Positions 31,753 to 43,300 of a stretch of 64,000 nt of DNA are shown piece after piece; the first letter of the stretch is position 1; every line of letters begins with the position of its first letter. The stretch is from Chitinophaga fulva (GTDB lineage Bacteria; Bacteroidota; Bacteroidia; Chitinophagales; Chitinophagaceae), in NCBI RefSeq assembly GCF_012927205.1, contig NZ_JABBGC010000002.1, positions 434,001-498,000 on the forward strand. Reading direction: 5' to 3'. The notes below the pieces were generated by a model that was not told where the DNA came from, did no database searches, and saw nothing but the letters and a program-made list of their open reading frames with translations. The translations under genes and the position numbers were made by a program.

Positions 31753-34608
31753 ATGAAAAGGACGATAACTGTCGCTTGGCTTTTGCTTATGCTTGTTTAC
31801 CACGTTTCTCTGGCAGGCACGCCGTTTTATTTACAAACCAAAGATGGGGTCATTGTTTATACAGACCCCTCTTTAACCGGTACCTCCAACATTGTCCGGC
31901 TGTACGTGGTCACCGATGATATTATCAGGGTGGTGGCCGCGCCAGGAAAAGAACTGGCGCCAGTGCAAAGCCTGATGACGGTCAACACTAACAGGCCGGT
32001 ACCTGAATGGAAGCTGGCTGCTTCCAATGAAGCTGTTACGCTGAAAACCCAAAAGTTAACGGTGATGGTCCGGTTAAAAACAGGCGCTGTTTCTTTCCTG
32101 GATGTCAAAGGCAAAAAAATATTGGAAGAGAAAACTCCCGGCGGACGGACTTTCGGACCTGCCGTATTTGAGGGCCGGCAGTATTATCATCTTACCCAAC
32201 AGTTTGAAGGCACCGGGGACGATGGCTGGTATGGTCTCGGACAGCACCAGGACGGGGTGTATAATTACAAGGGACAGCAGGTCTCTTTTTTCCAGAACAA
32301 TACCGAAGTGGGCATTCCATTCCTGGTCTCCAGTAAAAATTATGGTATCCTCTGGGACAACTACTCGCTGACGACTGCTGGTGATGTGCGGCCGCTGCAT
32401 CCGCTGTCTGCTTTACAGCTTTTTTCCAAAAATGGAGAAGAAGGATGGCTGACAGCCGCTTATGCCAACGATGCCCGTAAGCCGCAGGAGATTACTGTTA
32501 CGCGGGCAGAATCAGCTATCAACATGGAGTTTTTGGGAGACTCAAAGGTCATGCTTCCGCAAGGGTTCACACCGGCCACTGGTATAGCATCGTGGGAGGG
32601 AAGCCTCGCCAGTCATGTTTCGGGGCTGCATCAACTGCGGTTTACCTTCGGTGGCACGCTGAAAGTATGGCTCAACGGAAAGCTGGTACTGGACCACTGG
32701 CGCAAGGCATGGAACCCGGCGCCCGCATTGGTGCCGGTCAACTTTGAAAAAGGCGTAAAGGTACCTGTCAGAATTGAATGGGCGCCCGAAAGCGCTGAGT
32801 CCTATCTGTCGCTGAAATGGCAGGCGCCACTGAGCAAAGAGGAGCAGCGTTGTTTTGGTTTTTCTTCAGAAGCAGGTCATCAGGTAGATTATTATTTTGT
32901 ACATGGTGCTAACATGGATGACGTGGTGGCCGGGTACCGGGAGCTTACCGGTAAAGCGCCGATCGTTCCTAAATGGGCTATGGGCTTTTGGCAAAGCCGC
33001 GAGCGGTACAAAACGCAGGAGGAGCTTCTCTCCACGGTGGACCAGTTCAGGAAGAGAAAAATACCGCTGGACAATATCGTGCTTGACTGGAGCTACTGGA
33101 AAGAAACTGCCTGGGGAAGCCAGGAGTTTGACGCCGCCAGGTTTCCGTCGCCCGACAGCATGATCGATGTATTACACAAAAAGTACCACACGCAGATCAT
33201 GATATCGGTGTGGCCCAAGTTTTATAAAGACATTCCCACGTACGATGAATTCAACAAAAAAGGATGGCTCTATAAAAGAAATATAGCCGATGAACAGCGC
33301 GACTGGATTGGTAAAGGTTATGTCTCTACGTTTTACGATGCTTTTAATGAAGATGCCCGCAAAGGCTTTTGGGACCTGATCAACCGAAAGCTGTATACCA
33401 AAGGGATCGATGCCTGGTGGATGGATGCCAGCGAGCCGGACGTGCTGTCCAACGTGAGCCCGGAAAAACGTAAGCAACAGATGACGCCTACCGCGCTGGG
33501 ACCGGCGGCCGAATACGTGAACGCCTATCCGCTGCAAAACGCCAAAGGCATTTATGAAGGACAGCGGCAGACAGACCCCGACAAAAGAGTGTTTCTGCTC
33601 ACACGTTCCGGCTTCGGCGGTTCACAGCGGTACGCGGCGGCGATTTGGAGCGGCGACATCGGAGCCACCTGGCGGGACATGCAAATGCAGATCACCGCTG
33701 GTATCAACTTCTCCCTGTCCGGTCTTCCTTACTGGACCATGGACATCGGCGGATTTGTGGTGCCGGCTAAATTTGAAAAACCGGACGCGGAAAGCCTGGA
33801 AGAATGGCGGGAGCTGAGCACCCGCTGGACACAGTTCGGCGCATTTGTGCCGCTGTTCCGCTCACATGGACAGTTCCCTTACCGCGAAATCTTTAACACC
33901 GCACCGGAGGACCACCCCGCTTACGAAAGCTTTTTGTATTACGATAAACTCCGGTACCGGCTGCTGCCTTACAGCTATTCGCTGGCAGGTGCTGCGTACC
34001 ATGAAAATTATACCGTGATGCGCGGACTGGTCATGGACTTCGCAAAGGACACCACCGTGCTGAACATAGGAGACCAGTTTATGTTTGGCCCCTCCTTGCT
34101 TGTTAACCCGGTTTATCAGTACAAACAACGCAACAGGGAAATGTACCTGCCTGCCGGACAAGGCTGGTACGACCTGTACACCGGTACCTGGAATGCAGGC
34201 GGTAAAAGGATCACCGCTGATGCGCCTTTCGGCCGTATACCACTGTATGTGAAGGAAGGCGCCATTATTCCTTTAGGCCCGGCACTGCAATATACTTCCG
34301 AAAAGCCTGCCGATACGATCACACTGTACGTCTACACCGGTAAGAACGGAACCTTCCGGTTGTATGAAGATGACGGCAGTTCTTACAACTACGAGAAAGG
34401 ACAGTTTACTGTTATTCCAATTGATTATGATGAAAACACAAAGACGCTCACCATAGGCGACCGTAAGGGAACATACAACGGGATGTTGCAGCAACGCACA
34501 TTTCGGGTTGTCCGGGTGAGTGCCGCCACCCCCAAACCACTGGACCCGGACAAAAAAGCCGATCAGGAAATACGTTATGAAGGGAAAAAAATGACCATCA
34601 AAATATAA
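31753..34608 (+). CDS. Secreted GH31 alpha-xylosidase with PA14 insert
   Basis: A 951-residue GH31 enzyme with a signal peptide (ends near SLAG). After the N-terminal beta-sandwich, residues about 267-360 form a PA14-like insert (LRFTFGGTLKVWLNGKLVLD), as in alpha-xylosidases of xyloglucan systems such as Cellvibrio Xyl31A. The nucleophile is Asp558 in WWMDASEPD; GFWQSRERYKTQEE is the family barrel start. It removes terminal alpha-1,6-xylose from xyloglucan oligosaccharides. It heads an operon with susC, susD and a surface lipoprotein, and the xylose it frees fits xylA-xylB. Confidence 0.9.
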   Translation: MKRTITVAWLLLMLVYHVSLAGTPFYLQTKDGVIVYTDPSLTGTSNIVRLYVVTDDIIRVVAAPGKELAPVQSLMTVNTNRPVPEWKLAASNEAVTLKTQKLTVMVRLKTGAVSFLDVKGKKILEEKTPGGRTFGPAVFEGRQYYHLTQQFEGTGDDGWYGLGQHQDGVYNYKGQQVSFFQNNTEVGIPFLVSSKNYGILWDNYSLTTAGDVRPLHPLSALQLFSKNGEEGWLTAAYANDARKPQEITVTRAESAINMEFLGDSKVMLPQGFTPATGIASWEGSLASHVSGLHQLRFTFGGTLKVWLNGKLVLDHWRKAWNPAPALVPVNFEKGVKVPVRIEWAPESAESYLSLKWQAPLSKEEQRCFGFSSEAGHQVDYYFVHGANMDDVVAGYRELTGKAPIVPKWAMGFWQSRERYKTQEELLSTVDQFRKRKIPLDNIVLDWSYWKETAWGSQEFDAARFPSPDSMIDVLHKKYHTQIMISVWPKFYKDIPTYDEFNKKGWLYKRNIADEQRDWIGKGYVSTFYDAFNEDARKGFWDLINRKLYTKGIDAWWMDASEPDVLSNVSPEKRKQQMTPTALGPAAEYVNAYPLQNAKGIYEGQRQTDPDKRVFLLTRSGFGGSQRYAAAIWSGDIGATWRDMQMQITAGINFSLSGLPYWTMDIGGFVVPAKFEKPDAESLEEWRELSTRWTQFGAFVPLFRSHGQFPYREIFNTAPEDHPAYESFLYYDKLRYRLLPYSYSLAGAAYHENYTVMRGLVMDFAKDTTVLNIGDQFMFGPSLLVNPVYQYKQRNREMYLPAGQGWYDLYTGTWNAGGKRITADAPFGRIPLYVKEGAIIPLGPALQYTSEKPADTITLYVYTGKNGTFRLYEDDGSSYNYEKGQFTVIPIDYDENTKTLTIGDRKGTYNGMLQQRTFRVVRVSAATPKPLDPDKKADQEIRYEGKKMTIKI

Positions 34609-34651
34609 GCGCAGGTTTTATCAACTACCAAAATCCAAATGCCCGACTTTT

Positions 34652-37600
34652 ATGAAAAAAACTAAAAAAAATACAGGACAGTTGTTGCTGTACGCATGGC
34701 TGACTGTCGTATTATTGATAAGTCACTCCGTTATTGCGCAAACGCACCAGGTGACGGGCCGGATCACCTCCGGGAAAACAGCCGCCTCGGTGATCGGAGC
34801 ATCCGTTACCATAAAAGGGACCACCAAAGGCACCGCTACAGATAATGGCGGATTTTTTAAGATTGAAGCAGCTCCCGGCGCCGTGCTGGTGGTTACTTCC
34901 GTCGGTTATGTACCACAGGAAGTAAAGGTGGCCGGCAATGAAGTAAACGTGCAACTGCAGGAGTCAGTCACCCAGATCGAAGACTTTGTAGTGATCGGTT
35001 ATGGTGTGCAAAAGAAGAAACTCGTTACCGGCGCCAACCTGCAGGTAAAAGGCGATGACCTTCAGAAACAAAGCACCACCAACGCTTTACAGGCCTTACA
35101 GGGACAGGCCCCCGGCGTACAGCTCACCAGCTATTCCGGACAACCCGGTTCCGCTATGAACGTGGTCATCAGGGGTAAAGGCACCGTGGGCAATTTTGCA
35201 CCGTTGTATATTGTCGATGGCGTACAGACCAGCGACATTAGTTATCTCAATCCCGCAGATATTGCTTCTATCGATGTGCTGAAAGATGCTGCTTCCGCTG
35301 CTATCTACGGTTCACAGGCGGCCAACGGCGTTATCCTCGTTACTACACGCACGGGAAAGGCCAATCAGAAAGCGCAGGTAACGCTGGATGTTTTTTATGG
35401 CCTCCAGAATGTGGCCCGCAAAGCGAAACTGCTTAATGCAAAGGAATATGCGGTCATCATGAATGAGGCGGCCGTCAATTCGGGCAAAGCGCCGTATTTC
35501 ACCAACGATGTGATCGACAACCTGCCTGTAAATACCAGCTGGATGGACGAGATGTTCAAAAAGAACGTGCCTGTCCAGAACTACGTGCTCGGCATACAGG
35601 GCGGCAGCGCCGGCTCCGTATATTCGATGTCGTTAGGTTATACCAGCCAGGGCGGCATCGTGGGCGGTGCCAATATTTCCAACCTGGAACGTTACACTTT
35701 CCGTATCAATTCCGAACATAAATTATACAAAGACATTATCAAAGCAGGTGAACACCTGACGTTCAATTATCAGAACACTTACGGCATCGGGGTAGGGAAC
35801 CAGTACAACAACTCCCTGCGTGCGGCATTCACTACCAGCCCTTTCCTGCCCATGTATGACAGCGACGGTAATTTCTTCGCCGCAGATAAAACCGGCTGGT
35901 ATCCCGGAAAACCCGACCGTGCCTGGAACAACGGTGAATCCAACCCCTACGCGGTGATGTATTATTCCAGCCAGAGCCGCAACAGTAGCCAGGGCCTCTT
36001 CGGTGATGTGTACCTACAGGCAGAACCCATTAAAGGCCTGAAGTTCCGCACCAGCCTGGGATTGAACTACTACGCCAATCAGAGCCACGGTCTCACGCCG
36101 GTATACCACCTTTCTATCTATGCCTTCAACGATACTTCCAGGGTAACACAGTCCATGGGCAGTGGTCAGACCATACAGTTTGACAACTCCCTGAGCTATG
36201 ATTTTACGCTTGGCAACAACCACAGTTTCAGCGTAATGGCAGGTACATCAGCGCTGAAAGCCACCGGCGTCAGCATGACTGGCAACAACCGCGACCTGCG
36301 CATTGCCGATTTGTGGCACGCCTATCTTTCCGTGGCACAGAACGTCACGAGAGGAGCACCGTATATGAGCCTGAATGGCGGTCCATTCACCAACGCATTG
36401 GCGTCTTACTTCGGCCGGTTGCAGTATAACTACCAGGAGAAATATCTCTTAAACCTTACATTCCGTGCTGATGGCTCTTCCCGCTTCGCGCCTGAAAACC
36501 GCTGGGGTTATTTCCCTTCAGTATCAGCAGGATGGGTGGTTTCCAAAGAAGGGTTTATGGAGGGTATCCACTGGCTGGACTTCTTCAAACTGCGGGCCAG
36601 CTGGGGCCAGGTGGGCAATCAGAATGTAGCGGCCTATCAGTACCTGTCGCCTATCGCTTTCAATAATGCGGCTTATAACTTCGGGCCGGTGGAAGGTGTC
36701 AATACACAGGGTGCCTATCCCAGCAGGCTCGCCAATCCCAACGTGAAATGGGAGACATCGGAACAGACCAATATCGGTTTTGACGCGTCGCTGATGAAAA
36801 ACCTGAGCGTGACATTCGATTATTATATCAAAAAAACAAAAGACTGGCTGATCAGTGCACCGATACTGGCCACTGCCGGGGCTGATGCACCGCTGATCAA
36901 TGGCGGGGATGTGAGTAATACCGGTGTTGAACTGGGACTTTCCTACCAGAACAGCATCGGTAAATCTTTCAATTATACCATCGGTGTCAACGGCGCCTAC
37001 AATAAAAACAAAATCGGCAACATCCCCACCAATGATCATATCATCCACGGGAATACCAATACGCTCTATGAAAATGCCCTCGAATTCTACAGGGCGGCGA
37101 ATGGTTTGCCCATTGGCTATTTCTGGGGATTGAAAACCGCCGGTATCTTCCAGACGGAAGCGGAAGTGAATGACAATAAAGGCAAGTCAGGCACACCGGT
37201 CCAGCCGGATGCAAAGCCGGGTGATGTACGTTTCGTTGATCTCAACGGCGACGGGGTTATCGATGCTAACGACAAAACCATGATCGGTGACCCGAACCCT
37301 CACTTCACCTTTGGTTTCAACATAGCGCTGGATTATAAGGGATTTGATTTTCAGGTGCAAGCGTCCGGGGTGGCAGGCAATAAAATCGTGCAGTCATGGA
37401 GAAACCAGTCCAGTGCGCTGGGCAACTATTCCACTGCTATCCTCGATCGCTGGCATGGCCCCGGCTCTTCCAACAAAATGCCCAGGGTAACGGAAGACAA
37501 CCGGAACTGGACACAGTTTTCCGACCTATACATCCATGACGGCAGCTTCCTGCGTATCAACACTATCACACTGGGATATGATTTTTCCAGACTGGTGTCC

Positions 37601-37777
37601 CGCAACTACCTGGGCAAACTGCGTGTGTACGCTTCCGTATTGAACGCCTTCACCTTTACCAAATACAACGGTATGGACCCTGAAATTGGCTATAATGAAG
37701 GGTTCTCCACCGGCGTCGATATCGGTTATTATCCAAGGCCCAGAACAGTCATGATAGGTGCTAATCTCCGCTTCTAA
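34652..37777 (+). CDS. SusC-like TonB-dependent outer membrane transporter
   Basis: A 1041-residue SusC-type transporter. A signal peptide is followed by a carboxypeptidase-regulatory-like domain (about residues 35-105, VTGRITSGKTAASVIGA), then the plug with the usual IGYGVQKKKLVTGA and LYIVDGVQ, and a 22-strand barrel ending in a C-terminal aromatic residue (GANLRF). It imports oligosaccharides across the outer membrane with energy from TonB. The susD gene follows 17 bases downstream. Co-transcription with GH31 suggests a xylose-bearing oligosaccharide as cargo. Confidence 0.95.
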   Translation: MKKTKKNTGQLLLYAWLTVVLLISHSVIAQTHQVTGRITSGKTAASVIGASVTIKGTTKGTATDNGGFFKIEAAPGAVLVVTSVGYVPQEVKVAGNEVNVQLQESVTQIEDFVVIGYGVQKKKLVTGANLQVKGDDLQKQSTTNALQALQGQAPGVQLTSYSGQPGSAMNVVIRGKGTVGNFAPLYIVDGVQTSDISYLNPADIASIDVLKDAASAAIYGSQAANGVILVTTRTGKANQKAQVTLDVFYGLQNVARKAKLLNAKEYAVIMNEAAVNSGKAPYFTNDVIDNLPVNTSWMDEMFKKNVPVQNYVLGIQGGSAGSVYSMSLGYTSQGGIVGGANISNLERYTFRINSEHKLYKDIIKAGEHLTFNYQNTYGIGVGNQYNNSLRAAFTTSPFLPMYDSDGNFFAADKTGWYPGKPDRAWNNGESNPYAVMYYSSQSRNSSQGLFGDVYLQAEPIKGLKFRTSLGLNYYANQSHGLTPVYHLSIYAFNDTSRVTQSMGSGQTIQFDNSLSYDFTLGNNHSFSVMAGTSALKATGVSMTGNNRDLRIADLWHAYLSVAQNVTRGAPYMSLNGGPFTNALASYFGRLQYNYQEKYLLNLTFRADGSSRFAPENRWGYFPSVSAGWVVSKEGFMEGIHWLDFFKLRASWGQVGNQNVAAYQYLSPIAFNNAAYNFGPVEGVNTQGAYPSRLANPNVKWETSEQTNIGFDASLMKNLSVTFDYYIKKTKDWLISAPILATAGADAPLINGGDVSNTGVELGLSYQNSIGKSFNYTIGVNGAYNKNKIGNIPTNDHIIHGNTNTLYENALEFYRAANGLPIGYFWGLKTAGIFQTEAEVNDNKGKSGTPVQPDAKPGDVRFVDLNGDGVIDANDKTMIGDPNPHFTFGFNIALDYKGFDFQVQASGVAGNKIVQSWRNQSSALGNYSTAILDRWHGPGSSNKMPRVTEDNRNWTQFSDLYIHDGSFLRINTITLGYDFSRLVSRNYLGKLRVYASVLNAFTFTKYNGMDPEIGYNEGFSTGVDIGYYPRPRTVMIGANLRF

Positions 37778-37794
37778 CCAAAATCAACAAGAAG

Positions 37795-39387
37795 ATGAAA
37801 AAGCTACGCATATATATATTGCTCCTGGTGCTGGTGTCACTGGCAGCCTGCAGCAAAAGTTTCCTCGATACGGAAGACGTTACCACGGCAACTGAGCAGA
37901 ATTTCTATAAAACGCCTAACGATGCTTTTAAAGCGCTGGTAGGCGTATACGACGGACTGCAAACCGTGTGGAACGGCGGTGTTTCGCTGCCCATAGCATC
38001 GGAAATATTATCTGACAATGCTTTCGGCGGTACCGGTAACTCCGATGGCTTCGGTTACCAGATGATCGATGAATTTGATAAACTCCGTTCTCCTTCCGAT
38101 CAGAGCCTGTACGGCGACAACTGGAGCGCTTATTACAAAGCCATCTATCGTGCCAATATGCTGCTGACGCACCTGGACCAGGTGGACTGGAAAGGTAGCG
38201 AGAACTTGCGCCCGGTATATGAATCCGAAGCGAGGTTTATACGTGCTTACCTGTATTTTGATATGGTGAGATTATGGGGCAATATTCCGCTGCTCTCCAA
38301 ACCTACTACAGACAATGTTCCGCAAGCCAGTCCTGATAGCGTATACAAGCTCATTACAGATGACCTGGTGTTTGCTGCCAACAATCTTCCTGCTGTGAAT
38401 TATCCGGGTCAGCCTGTCGCCACCCATGGCCGGGTGACCAAATGGGCGGCGGAATCCCTGATTGGCCGGGTGTATCTCTATTATACCGGTTATTATGGTA
38501 AGACAGATCTCGTAGGCGCCGTATCCAAACAACAGGCATTGGCTTATCTCGAAAATGTGATCACCAACGGAGGGTTCGGGCTGGTGGAAAAATTTGCCAG
38601 CCTGTGGCCGGCGGCATCGCTCGATGATTATGTAGGAGAGGATAACAAGGAAACCGTATTTGCCATCAAATATACTTACACCAGTGATTACAACGGGAAT
38701 GCCGACGGCAACTACTGGCTGGTGATGAACGGGCTCCGTGGTCAGAGTGTTTTCCCTTATGGTATGGGGTGGGGCGGCAGCCCTGTTAATGCAAGGCTGT
38801 GGAATGCCTATGCAGCCAACGATACCAGGAGAAAGGCAACTATGATATCCATTGCGGATGAAGGACTGGCTTTCACGAATAGTAAAGATCAAAGGGAATA
38901 TACCGGTTATTATATGAAAAAGTACACCCCGTTGGTAGATGCCGCGGGCAACAGCCTCGCGGTGAAAATGGGCGGCACCAACTTTATGATCGGACAATAC
39001 CAGGATTATGTGTCCATCCGTTATGCGGACGTATTGCTGATGGCGGCAGAACTGGGTTCTCCCAATGCGCAGCAGTATTTCGACAATGTACGCAAACGCG
39101 CTTTCGGCGATGGTTTTGTGCAGTTGCCCGTCAACCAGGCCAACATTATCAATGAAAGAAGATTGGAATTTGCCGGAGAAGGTATTCGTTACTGGGACCT
39201 GCTTCGTCAGGGTATCGCCGCGGCAGCAGCTGCCATTGCGGAAACAACGACCGTAAAAAACGGCGATGTGAACACAACCAAGACCATACAGGCTGGTAAA
39301 ATCACTGAAACAAAAGGACTGTCACAAATTCCCTATTCCCAGGTGACCCTGTCAAATGGTGTGTTGAAACAAAATGCAGGCTGGTGA
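37795..39387 (+). CDS. SusD-like surface glycan-binding lipoprotein
   Basis: A 530-residue SusD/RagB protein with a lipobox (VSLAACSKSF) and the family N-terminus SFLDTEDVTTATEQNFYKTPNDA. TPR-like helices follow (EARFIRAYLYFDMVRLWGNIPLL), and the C-terminal INERRLEFAGEGIRYWDLLRQG is diagnostic. It forms the lid on the SusC barrel at the cell surface and binds the incoming oligosaccharide. The next gene starts 22 bases after its stop. Confidence 0.95.
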   Translation: MKKLRIYILLLVLVSLAACSKSFLDTEDVTTATEQNFYKTPNDAFKALVGVYDGLQTVWNGGVSLPIASEILSDNAFGGTGNSDGFGYQMIDEFDKLRSPSDQSLYGDNWSAYYKAIYRANMLLTHLDQVDWKGSENLRPVYESEARFIRAYLYFDMVRLWGNIPLLSKPTTDNVPQASPDSVYKLITDDLVFAANNLPAVNYPGQPVATHGRVTKWAAESLIGRVYLYYTGYYGKTDLVGAVSKQQALAYLENVITNGGFGLVEKFASLWPAASLDDYVGEDNKETVFAIKYTYTSDYNGNADGNYWLVMNGLRGQSVFPYGMGWGGSPVNARLWNAYAANDTRRKATMISIADEGLAFTNSKDQREYTGYYMKKYTPLVDAAGNSLAVKMGGTNFMIGQYQDYVSIRYADVLLMAAELGSPNAQQYFDNVRKRAFGDGFVQLPVNQANIINERRLEFAGEGIRYWDLLRQGIAAAAAAIAETTTVKNGDVNTTKTIQAGKITETKGLSQIPYSQVTLSNGVLKQNAGW

Positions 39388-39409
39388 TCACCTCACAAAA
39401 TATACAATT

Positions 39410-40273
39410 ATGTACAAGCTGTCATACATGAAGCCGGCGGTATTGCTACTGCTTATCGCTATATCCACTATACTTTCCTGTAAGAAGAAGGAATATAGTT
39501 TGCCGCCGCTGTCCGATAAGTCGGCCATTAACATGGAAGTGAAACAAGATCTGACCGTAGATCCGGGAGGTAATACACTTTACCTGGTCAATCATACCAG
39601 CCAGATCATACCGGTGTGGGACTACGGCACCGGCAGGTCCAGCCGTCAGACAGACACCATTCATTTCGCCTTCAAAGGTGATTATGTAGTCAGGCGTTCC
39701 GCAATGACCGGCGGCGGTGTCGTGCAACTGGATTCCATCGTCGTTCATGTCACCGCCGACAATTTGAATTATGTCAACGATCCGCTGTGGAATGCGTTGA
39801 CCGGCGGTGTTGGCCAGGAGAAAACATGGGTGCTGGACATTAACACCACTGTTTTTGACGGCCCGCTTTTCTTCTATGGCACAGACAACGGCTGGAATGG
39901 CGATTGTATGAAGACTGGCGGCGACTGCTGGTCATGGGCGCCCAAATATGCCGACAATGCCTGGCTGATGCCAGCCGGAGACTATGGTACCATGACGTTT
40001 AGTCTGAAAGGCGGCCCGTTTGTGAAAGTGGTACATACCCAGGTTCCTTCCAGGGGCACGGAAAACGGTACTTATTACCTGGATATCAATACTAAAAAAC
40101 TCACCATGACGGATGCTACGCCCATCCACGATGCCAGCCGCGACGCCTGCGTGGCGGCATGGGGCAATATCCGATTGATTTCATTAACTGAAAAATCCAT
40201 GCAGCTGGGTGTGATGAGAACATCGTGCGATGGGCCGGCCCTGATGGTATATAACTATGTTGCCAAACAATAA
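39410..40273 (+). CDS. Surface glycan-binding lipoprotein (SusE/F position)
   Basis: About 287 residues, with a lipobox (ISTILSCKKKE) after the start at 39410; the upstream in-frame codon at 39374 would overlap susD. The first half resembles a PKD/Ig-like fold (VDPGGNTLYLVNHTSQIIPVWDYG) and the second a carbohydrate-binding beta-sandwich rich in Trp (NGWNGDCMKTGGDCWSWAP). Such a gene after susCD usually encodes a second surface glycan-binding protein. There is no catalytic signature. Confidence 0.75.
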   Translation: MYKLSYMKPAVLLLLIAISTILSCKKKEYSLPPLSDKSAINMEVKQDLTVDPGGNTLYLVNHTSQIIPVWDYGTGRSSRQTDTIHFAFKGDYVVRRSAMTGGGVVQLDSIVVHVTADNLNYVNDPLWNALTGGVGQEKTWVLDINTTVFDGPLFFYGTDNGWNGDCMKTGGDCWSWAPKYADNAWLMPAGDYGTMTFSLKGGPFVKVVHTQVPSRGTENGTYYLDINTKKLTMTDATPIHDASRDACVAAWGNIRLISLTEKSMQLGVMRTSCDGPALMVYNYVAKQ

Positions 40274-40329
40274 AATTTGCTTGTGCTAACCTGACTGAAT
40301 TTTATGATGAAGTTTTTTGGGTGACATGT

Positions 40330-43300
40330 TTAACTGTCTGCTTCTTTTTTACGCATGGCATATTGTGACGGGAGCACTTTAAATTCTTCTTTAAAGAACT
40401 TTGAGAACTGTTTGGGATTATTGAATCCCACCTTATAGGCAATCTCCGCGACGGTCATACCGCTTTTCTCCAGCAGCTGTGCAGCGCGTTTCAGCCGGAT
40501 GGAGCGGATGAACTCCAGCGGGGATTTGCCGGTAAGCGCCAGTATTTTCCGGTAAAGCGTTACCCGGTTCATGTGCATTGTTGTGCTGAAATCTTCTACG
40601 GAAAAATCAGGATTGTCCATTTGTTTTTCAATGATGTCGAGCGCATTTTGGAGGAACGTCTCATCTACGGAGGTAACCGTTATTTCTGCCGGGTTTACTT
40701 CAATCTGCTTCTGGAATCTTTTCTGCAACAACTTCTGCTGCGCCAGCAGGTTTTTAATTCTCGAATCCAGTATCTCAAAAGTAAACGGCTTGGTGATATA
40801 ATCGTTTGCACCGGCTGAAAAAGCCTGTAGTTGCCTGCCTTCATCACCTACGGCGGTGAGGAGGATAACGGGGACATGCGCGGTCTCTGTTTCTGTTCTG
40901 ATATTTCTAACCAGATCGATACCATCCGACAGCGGCATCATGATATCACTGATCACCAGGTCGGGGTTACATTGCTTCACTTTTTCCCAGCCTTCTTTGC
41001 CATTGGTGGCTTCTTCAACATGGTACTGGACTCTCAGGTTATCTTTCAGGTAGAAACGCAGGTCTTCATTGTCTTCCACCACGAGGATGGTTTTCATTTT
41101 ACCGTTTTTTCGCGTTTCTTCCGACAGCATTTGGGAGGCGTCTTCTTCCGTTACCAGTGGCGTGGTGCTGCGCATGGCAGGGTCGTAGATCTTCTTTGCG
41201 GGAATCCGTACCGTGAAGCAGGTGCCATTGCCCGGAGCGCTTTTTACTGTGATCACGCCATGGTGAAGTTTTACGAACTCCTTTGTGATGGCCAGTCCTA
41301 TACCGGTGCCCTGATTGGCCATGTCTGCCGGCACATCTGTCTGAAAGAAACGTTCAAATATTTTCTGTTGCTGGTTGTCTGGAATGCCGATGCCGGTATC
41401 CTGTATTGCTATAACGAGCGTCGCATCATCGTCATCCCCGGAAGGTTGTTCGCAGGAAAGCCGCAAGGTTACGGCACCATTGTCAGGCGTATATTTGAAA
41501 GCGTTGGACAGCAGGTTGAATAAGATCTTTTCAATCTTGTCTTTATCAAAATATATTTCGAGGTGGTCAATAGCGGCGGAGAAGTGAAACGTGATTTGTT
41601 TCTTTTCCGCGATGTCTGTAAAGGAGTGGCTGATATCCCGGATGAACTGTACAATATCGCCCATGGCCAGATGCAGCCGGATGGCCTGTACTTCCATTTT
41701 CCTGAAATCGAGCAGCTGATTGACGAGGTTCAGTAACCTTTGGGCATTACGGAGCACCAGGCCTAACTGCTTTTGTTGCGCTTCATCGTGGGTATTTTTG
41801 ATGATGGTGTCCAATGGGGAGATAATCAGGCTCAATGGGGTGCGTAATTCATGGCTGACATTGGTGAAGAATTTTGTTTTGACCTGTTCTATGGCCTGGG
41901 CCCTTTCTGTTTCTCGGCGCTGCTGTTTCACTTCATACCGCATATGTATCCTGTCCAGCGTAATGCGCCGTGCCAGCAGGAGGAGACCGGCTGCTGACAG
42001 CAGGTATATCACAAAGGCGAGGGGTGTCCGCCAGAAAGGTGGCTCCACATGGATCTCCAATGATATCGGTTCGCTCCAGGAACCATCGCTATTGAGTGCT
42101 TTGACCTTAAAGGTGTAATTCCCCGGGTCCAGGTTGGTATAGGTGGCTTTGCGCTGGTCGCCGTCTGCATACAGCCAGTCTGTGTTGAACCCTTCCAGCG
42201 TATAGGCGTAGCGGTAATGTGCTTTGTGCCCATAGTCGAGCGACGCAAACTCAATGGAGAAGACGTTCTCCCGGTATTCGAGGTTGATGCTTTTGAGCTT
42301 CGACAGGGATTGCGCTAACACGACACGGCCGTTGACCGTTTCGCCCGGTTTGATATTGGTGTTCAGTATTTGTAGGCCGGTGAAAACCAGTTTAGAATGA
42401 ACAGCCGTTTTTTGTGTCTGGCCGGTGTTGATGATATTAAAACCAGAAGGGCCGCCAAAGATCAGTTCTCCGGTAGTGGTTTTTAGCGCGGCGTTTTCAT
42501 TGAATTCGCGGTTCTGAAGGTTGTTGGACTCATCATAGCCAGCAATGGAAAGCACCACGCAGTTGCCTTTCAGGTGCGGCATGGCGCTGCAAAGCCCGCT
42601 AGGGGTTGAAATCCATAGCCTTTGATTGTCATCTTCCAGTATATTGAGGATGATATTGTCCGGAAGACCGTCAGCCATAGTGAACAGCTCAAAGTCGCCT
42701 GTATGTTCATTTAACAGGTTAAGTCCTTCGTGTGTGCCTACCCATATCCTGCCTTTACTGTCTTCCAGAAAACAGATGACATTATTACTGCTCAGGCTTT
42801 TTCTGCCGGCGGTGTGGCGGTAGGTGGCGACAAGTTTTTGGTCACGGGAGAAAACCATTACCCCGTTGGTGGTACCTGTCCATAAATGGCCTTTGCGGTC
42901 GTTCATCAGCGCGGAGATGTAATTGGGTGCCTGGTTACCGGATTTCTCGCGGTAGAAATGCTGAAAGCGGCCTGTATTGAGGTCAAACAAGTCCAGTCCG
43001 GAGCCCCAGGTGCCTATCCATAGGTGTTGGTCTTTATCTTCAAAGATCTCCCATACCTTGTCATCAGCTAAAGACGAGGCGTCCTGGTCGTTGTGCCGGT
43101 AGCGGGTGAATTTTTTGCCATCGAAGCTATTGAGTCCACCGAAGTAGGTGCCTATCCAGAGTATGTTCTGTTGATCGAGCCAAAGGCTGACGATGACATT
43201 GTTGCTAATACTGTTGGGATTGTTCGGGTCGTGCTGATACTGCCGGAAGATATTATTTTTTCGGTCGAAGTATATAAGTCCGCCGCCATTGGTACCTATC

